A stretch of DNA of 63,444 nt from Caryophanales bacterium (GTDB taxonomy: Bacteria; Bacillota; Bacilli; Bacillales; Amphibacillaceae), in contig JAPFDS010000047.1 of NCBI GenBank assembly GCA_026168805.1, forward strand, positions 35,241-98,684, written 5' to 3'. Made by a program: the position numbers and the translations under genes. The first letter of the stretch is position 1. Each line of letters begins with the position of its first letter. Of this stretch, positions 60,750 to 63,444 are shown piece by piece. Under the pieces are notes generated by a model. That model did no database searches, had not been told where the DNA came from, and saw nothing but the letters and a program-made list of their open reading frames with translations.

Positions 60750-60856
60750 ATTCATTCCCCTTCATGTACAAATCTGTCAAATTCTATACTATCACATTTA
60801 ACCGTTTAGATAGAAGTGACACGAAGAAGGGTAGATATGTTTTTAAAAACATTTGA

Positions 60857-60970
60857 GTGAATTTCATAATTACCAAAACCAGCTATGTCAATACAGCATG
60901 TAGTTGCGAAAGGTTCAACGAAACTACATGTTGTATTGACAAAGCATAAAATAGGTATTATGAAATTCAT
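60857..60970. repeat. 113-bp palindromic element, copy 2
   Basis: Same structure as 49231-49343: TGAATTTCATAAT at one end and its complement at 60957-60970, with inner arms AGCTATGTCAATACAGCATGTAGTT / AACTACATGTTGTATTGAC. Bases that differ from copy 1 change in pairs, keeping the stem. It ends five bases beyond the splB stop codon and may act as its transcript end. Confidence 0.8.
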
Positions 60971-60974
60971 TAAT

Positions 60975-62003
60975 TTATGTGAAATATTCCAGTGTTGCTT
61001 CTGGAAAATAAGATTCTATATATCCACCAAGCGTATTTTTAATCGCTTGTTGCTCATCATCTTGATAGATGTATTTTCCAATTCCGTACCTTCCCCACTT
61101 CCACTTTCTTTTAGATTCATCAAGTTCAAGTTTTGTCATTGGATAATTTTCTTGAATGACTCGCTTGGCGGGTTTAGTAAATCGATGTTGAATCATTTCA
61201 AACGTAAGATCTTTTTTAGCAAATGCAGGTAGTGCATCTTTTAATGTCTCGAACATTTCAAGATAGCCTTCTTCCCATCCTTCGTGTAAATAAATGGGCG
61301 CAACGATGAATCCAAGTGGATAACCTGCTTCCGCTACCTTTACAGCAGCTTTAATTCGTTCTTGTAAACGAGAAGTTCCTGGTTCGAAATATTTGATCAC
61401 ATAATCATCATTGATGCTAAAACGAAACCTTGTCCTTCTGTTATGTTCAGCATCAAGCAGATGATCCACATGTTCAAACTTTGTAACAAACCTTAATTTT
61501 CCATAGTCGGATTTCCCGAAAAACTCAATCGCTCTTTTTAATGAATGTGTTAAATGATCAATCCCAACGATATCTGATGTACATGAAGCTTCAAATCTCG
61601 TTATTTCTGGTGCGCGTTTCTGCATATACTCTTCAGCTGCATCAAATATTTCCTCTGTATTTACATATGTTCGAATATATGGTTTGCTTCCCATCGTTGT
61701 TTGTAAATAACAATAATGGCAATGCCCCATACATCCTGTCGCAAAAGGAATCGCATACTCTGCACTCGGTTTTGATGTATCAAATGTTAACGTTTTCCGA
61801 ATGCCTATAACTAGGGTTGATTTAGCATTTCTATACTTTTGGAAATGATTATCTCCCGGTAAATTTCGAATGTGATTATGCGAAGTTGTTTCCCTAATTT
61901 CAATTCCTTGTTTATCAAATTTTTCAACCAATTCTTTTCCAAGTGGATATTCTAATGCGCGAGGTTCTACATAAATAAGTTTAGGTTCAAAAGGTTTAAC
62001 CAT
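60975..62003 (-). CDS. splB: Spore photoproduct lyase SplB
   Basis: 342 residues from the ATG at 62003 (AAGGAG six bases upstream), exactly the B. subtilis length. The radical SAM cysteines are C91, C95 and C98 (GCMGHCHYC) and the hydrogen-donor cysteine falls at 141 (FEASCTSD), matching the known catalytic Cys141. It repairs the 5-thyminyl-5,6-dihydrothymine photoproduct during spore germination. The start overlaps splA by eight bases, the usual splAB arrangement. Confidence 0.96.
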   Translation of the reverse strand: MVKPFEPKLIYVEPRALEYPLGKELVEKFDKQGIEIRETTSHNHIRNLPGDNHFQKYRNAKSTLVIGIRKTLTFDTSKPSAEYAIPFATGCMGHCHYCYLQTTMGSKPYIRTYVNTEEIFDAAEEYMQKRAPEITRFEASCTSDIVGIDHLTHSLKRAIEFFGKSDYGKLRFVTKFEHVDHLLDAEHNRRTRFRFSINDDYVIKYFEPGTSRLQERIKAAVKVAEAGYPLGFIVAPIYLHEGWEEGYLEMFETLKDALPAFAKKDLTFEMIQHRFTKPAKRVIQENYPMTKLELDESKRKWKWGRYGIGKYIYQDDEQQAIKNTLGGYIESYFPEATLEYFT

Positions 62004-62253
62004 AAAACTCTCCTTCTTCAGGTGAGCCAAATATGGACTGGTACGTTTGTTCTGCTTCAACTTCAGATGTAAAGATCGCTAAGTCATCCGTTATTGGATA
62101 GTATGTTTCATGAATAAATAATGCTAGCTCACCCATTTTATCCGGATTTTCAACGACCGCTGCCTGTTGCACATTCGCTACACTTTGAGCGTGTGGATTA
62201 CGAATAATGATATAAACAATATCGCCTTTTGAATACAATTGATTCATTTCCAT
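61996..62253 (-). CDS. splA: SplA, regulator of the spl operon
   Basis: 85 residues from the ATG at 62253 (GGTG five bases upstream; other ATGs lie within six codons). Core: SKGDIVYIIIRNPHAQSVANVQQAAVVENPDKMGELALF, then ETYYPITDDLAIF and a C-terminal EAEQTYQSIFG. This is SplA, a TRAP-like protein that represses splB in B. subtilis. First gene of the splAB operon. Confidence 0.9.
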   Translation of the reverse strand: MEMNQLYSKGDIVYIIIRNPHAQSVANVQQAAVVENPDKMGELALFIHETYYPITDDLAIFTSEVEAEQTYQSIFGSPEEGEFYG

Positions 62254-62450
62254 CATTTCACCTAATTTCATTGAATGTATCTCTTATTATGCCTCAAGTA
62301 TGTTTGATTATATTCGCATTCTCTGTATATTTTTTCGCTTTAAGTGAAAAATAAGGGCGATTCTCATAAAAGATATATGAGATGAGTTAGATGTAACTAT
62401 TGTTCAAACAGTGTATAAAATCACTGCCCATGCTTGGAGGTGAACAATCA

Positions 62451-62753
62451 ATGGATGTACTCAAACGAATTGCACTTGCTCTCGTTATTATTGGGGCTAT
62501 TAATTGGGGATTAATTGGGTTTTTCCAATTTGATTTAGTTGCGTCATTATTTGGTGGTCAAGCTGCACCATTCTCAAGAATTGTCTATGCGCTTGTTGGA
62601 CTTAGTGGACTGTTTAGTATAGGTATGTTATTTAGCCCAATGGAAGATGATGTTAGAGGACCAATGGACAATCGTAATGTTCAATATGGTACAGAATTTG
62701 GTGAAGAAACAACCATTGTTAAACATCCGGATCATCCTGACTATAGAGAATAA
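62451..62753 (+). CDS. DUF378-family membrane protein
   Basis: 100 residues from the ATG at 62451 (GGAGG eight bases upstream). Two membrane helices with the DUF378 pattern RIALALVIIGAINWGLIGFFQFDLVASLF and RIVYALVGLSGLFSI, then a charged tail (RNVQYGTEFGEETTIVKHPDHPDY). B. subtilis YuzA is similar in the first part; function unknown. Followed by its own terminator. Confidence 0.85.
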   Translation: MDVLKRIALALVIIGAINWGLIGFFQFDLVASLFGGQAAPFSRIVYALVGLSGLFSIGMLFSPMEDDVRGPMDNRNVQYGTEFGEETTIVKHPDHPDYRE

Positions 62754-62761
62754 ATAGTAGA

Positions 62762-62801
62762 AAACCACCTGGAAAAACGTGCATTCCAGGTGGTTTTTTT
62801 A
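62762..62801 (+). terminator. Intrinsic terminator of the DUF378 gene
   Basis: AAACCACCTGGAA / TTCCAGGTGGTTT stem followed by TTTT, nine bases after the stop at 62753. Confidence 0.85.
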
Positions 62802-62857
62802 TGGTGATGAACCCTTTTTTTGTTTATTTCATACATTGGAAAAAGGGGGGAGTTGCT

Positions 62858-63316
62858 ATGTCTATTGGTTTGTTCATGGGAGAAATGATTGTATTGTATG
62901 CAATAGCACTTGTCGGATTTATTTCTAGAAAAATAGGCGTTTTAGATGATCGTGCAAATGATGTATTCACACAACTACTCCTTTATATCACGTTACCTGC
63001 CCTTATTTTGTTTTCGCTTGATATTCCTTTTTCAACAACCATGGTCAAAGAACTTTTGTGGTTATTAACGATGTCTATTTACATACTTGCTTTAACGGTG
63101 TTCATCGCTCTTTGGGCGAGAAAAAAGTCCACACTATCTACCAAACGAAGAAGTGTGTATGAAGGACTCATTATTTTTGGAAATCAAGGTTTTATTGGTT
63201 ATGCTGTTAGTTATATTTTGTTAGGAGAACAAGGGATTATTTACGTAACATTATTTAACCTCTGTTATCTCATTCTCATATGGACGTATGGCATTTATTT
63301 ATTTCCTGGATTGTAA
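62858..63316 (+). pseudogene. AEC-family transporter, truncated by an insertion
   Basis: Only the first 152 codons of an AEC (auxin efflux carrier type) transporter that is normally about 300 residues. Hydrophobic helices begin MSIGLFMGEMIVLYAIALVG, with AEC marks KIGVLDDRANDVFTQLLLYITLPALI and FGNQGFIGYAVSYILLG. After TYGIYLF the frame ends at once in a stop supplied by incoming DNA. A GGGGGGAG site precedes the ATG at 62858. The missing half would carry the remaining five helices. Confidence 0.8.
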
Positions 63317-63444
63317 AATTAAGCGAGACATTAAAAAGACATGTCATGATATACTCAATCTATAACCTACCAAAGTTAAGGAGAGTGTATCAGACATGTC
63401 CTACACACATCTTACCAAAACAGAGCTAATATTCATAGAGGAAT
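63314..63444 (+). mobile_element. Left end of an IS30-like insertion sequence
   Basis: The element appears to begin near 63314, where the AEC gene loses homology. It contains a short leader with two GACATGTC palindromes (63338 and 63393) and the start of a transposase gene. The boundary and inverted repeat cannot be proved because the other end lies outside the window. Confidence 0.65.
63396..63444 (+). CDS. IS30-family transposase, 5' end only
   Basis: The ATG at 63396, after AAGGAG, opens MSYTHLTKTELIFIEE, the typical N-terminus of IS30 transposases (MSYxHLTxxEr.xIe), which continues into a helix-turn-helix. Only 16 codons are inside the window, so the call rests on this motif. Confidence 0.65.
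   Translation, partial: MSYTHLTKTELIFIEE

Overview
The window is low-GC Gram-positive (Firmicutes) DNA, most likely a spore-forming Bacillaceae. It carries splA/splB (spore photoproduct lyase), an mreB paralogue resembling mreBH, a yfkH-yfkI-yfkJ cluster, a yfkD homologue, a type VIIb secretion locus and strong AGGAGG-type ribosome binding sites throughout. I cannot name the species.

Layout. 1-8.8 kb (minus strand): a polymorphic-toxin region. It contains one intact LXG toxin with its immunity gene and two small WXG100-like partners. Downstream lies a graveyard of truncated LXG fragments, toxin C-termini and immunity genes. Most toxin parts are broken, while five downstream immunity-type genes remain open. 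8.8-19.3 kb (minus): the complete T7SSb machine in Staphylococcus-like order (EsxA/YukE, EsaA/YueB, EssA, EsaB/YukD, EssB/YukC, EssC/YukBA), apparently transcribed through into the LXG module. 19.7-23.3 kb: a lone ABC ATPase, an RluA-type pseudouridine synthase, a 51-bp tandem repeat array, yfkD and a small membrane protein. 23.3-27.3 kb (minus): an AT-rich accessory island with an RNase H-like protein and a WYL regulator - ClpP-like protease - VirD4-like ATPase operon. 27.6-38 kb: housekeeping and stress genes (DIP1984-like, OsmC, a ZosA-like P-type ATPase with PerR-like boxes, yfkJ-yfkI-yfkH, an AlsT-like symporter, an SRAP protein, a CAP-domain protein, MreBH). 38-51 kb: a catabolic cluster on both strands whose enzymes fit, step by step, L-lysine to crotonyl-CoA through 2-aminoadipate, 2-oxoadipate and glutarate. 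It includes a ThDP-dependent decarboxylase, an IclR regulator and an NhaC-type carrier. 51-63.4 kb: thiD-thiE under a TPP riboswitch, an ABC-F protein, a membrane protein-CcdA-TlpA-two-component operon, an S58-type peptidase, splAB, a DUF378 protein, and an AEC transporter gene apparently cut by an IS30-like element running off the end.

The best candidates for undescribed biology are the lysine catabolic cluster with its predicted 2-oxoadipate decarboxylase, the WYL/ClpP/VirD4-like operon, and the repeatedly recombined LXG cassette array. The window also holds two families of dispersed palindromic elements (two copies each), a 138-bp element with 14-bp perfect inverted ends and a five-unit tandem repeat. 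All functional calls come from reading the sequence and recalling families. No database search was run.
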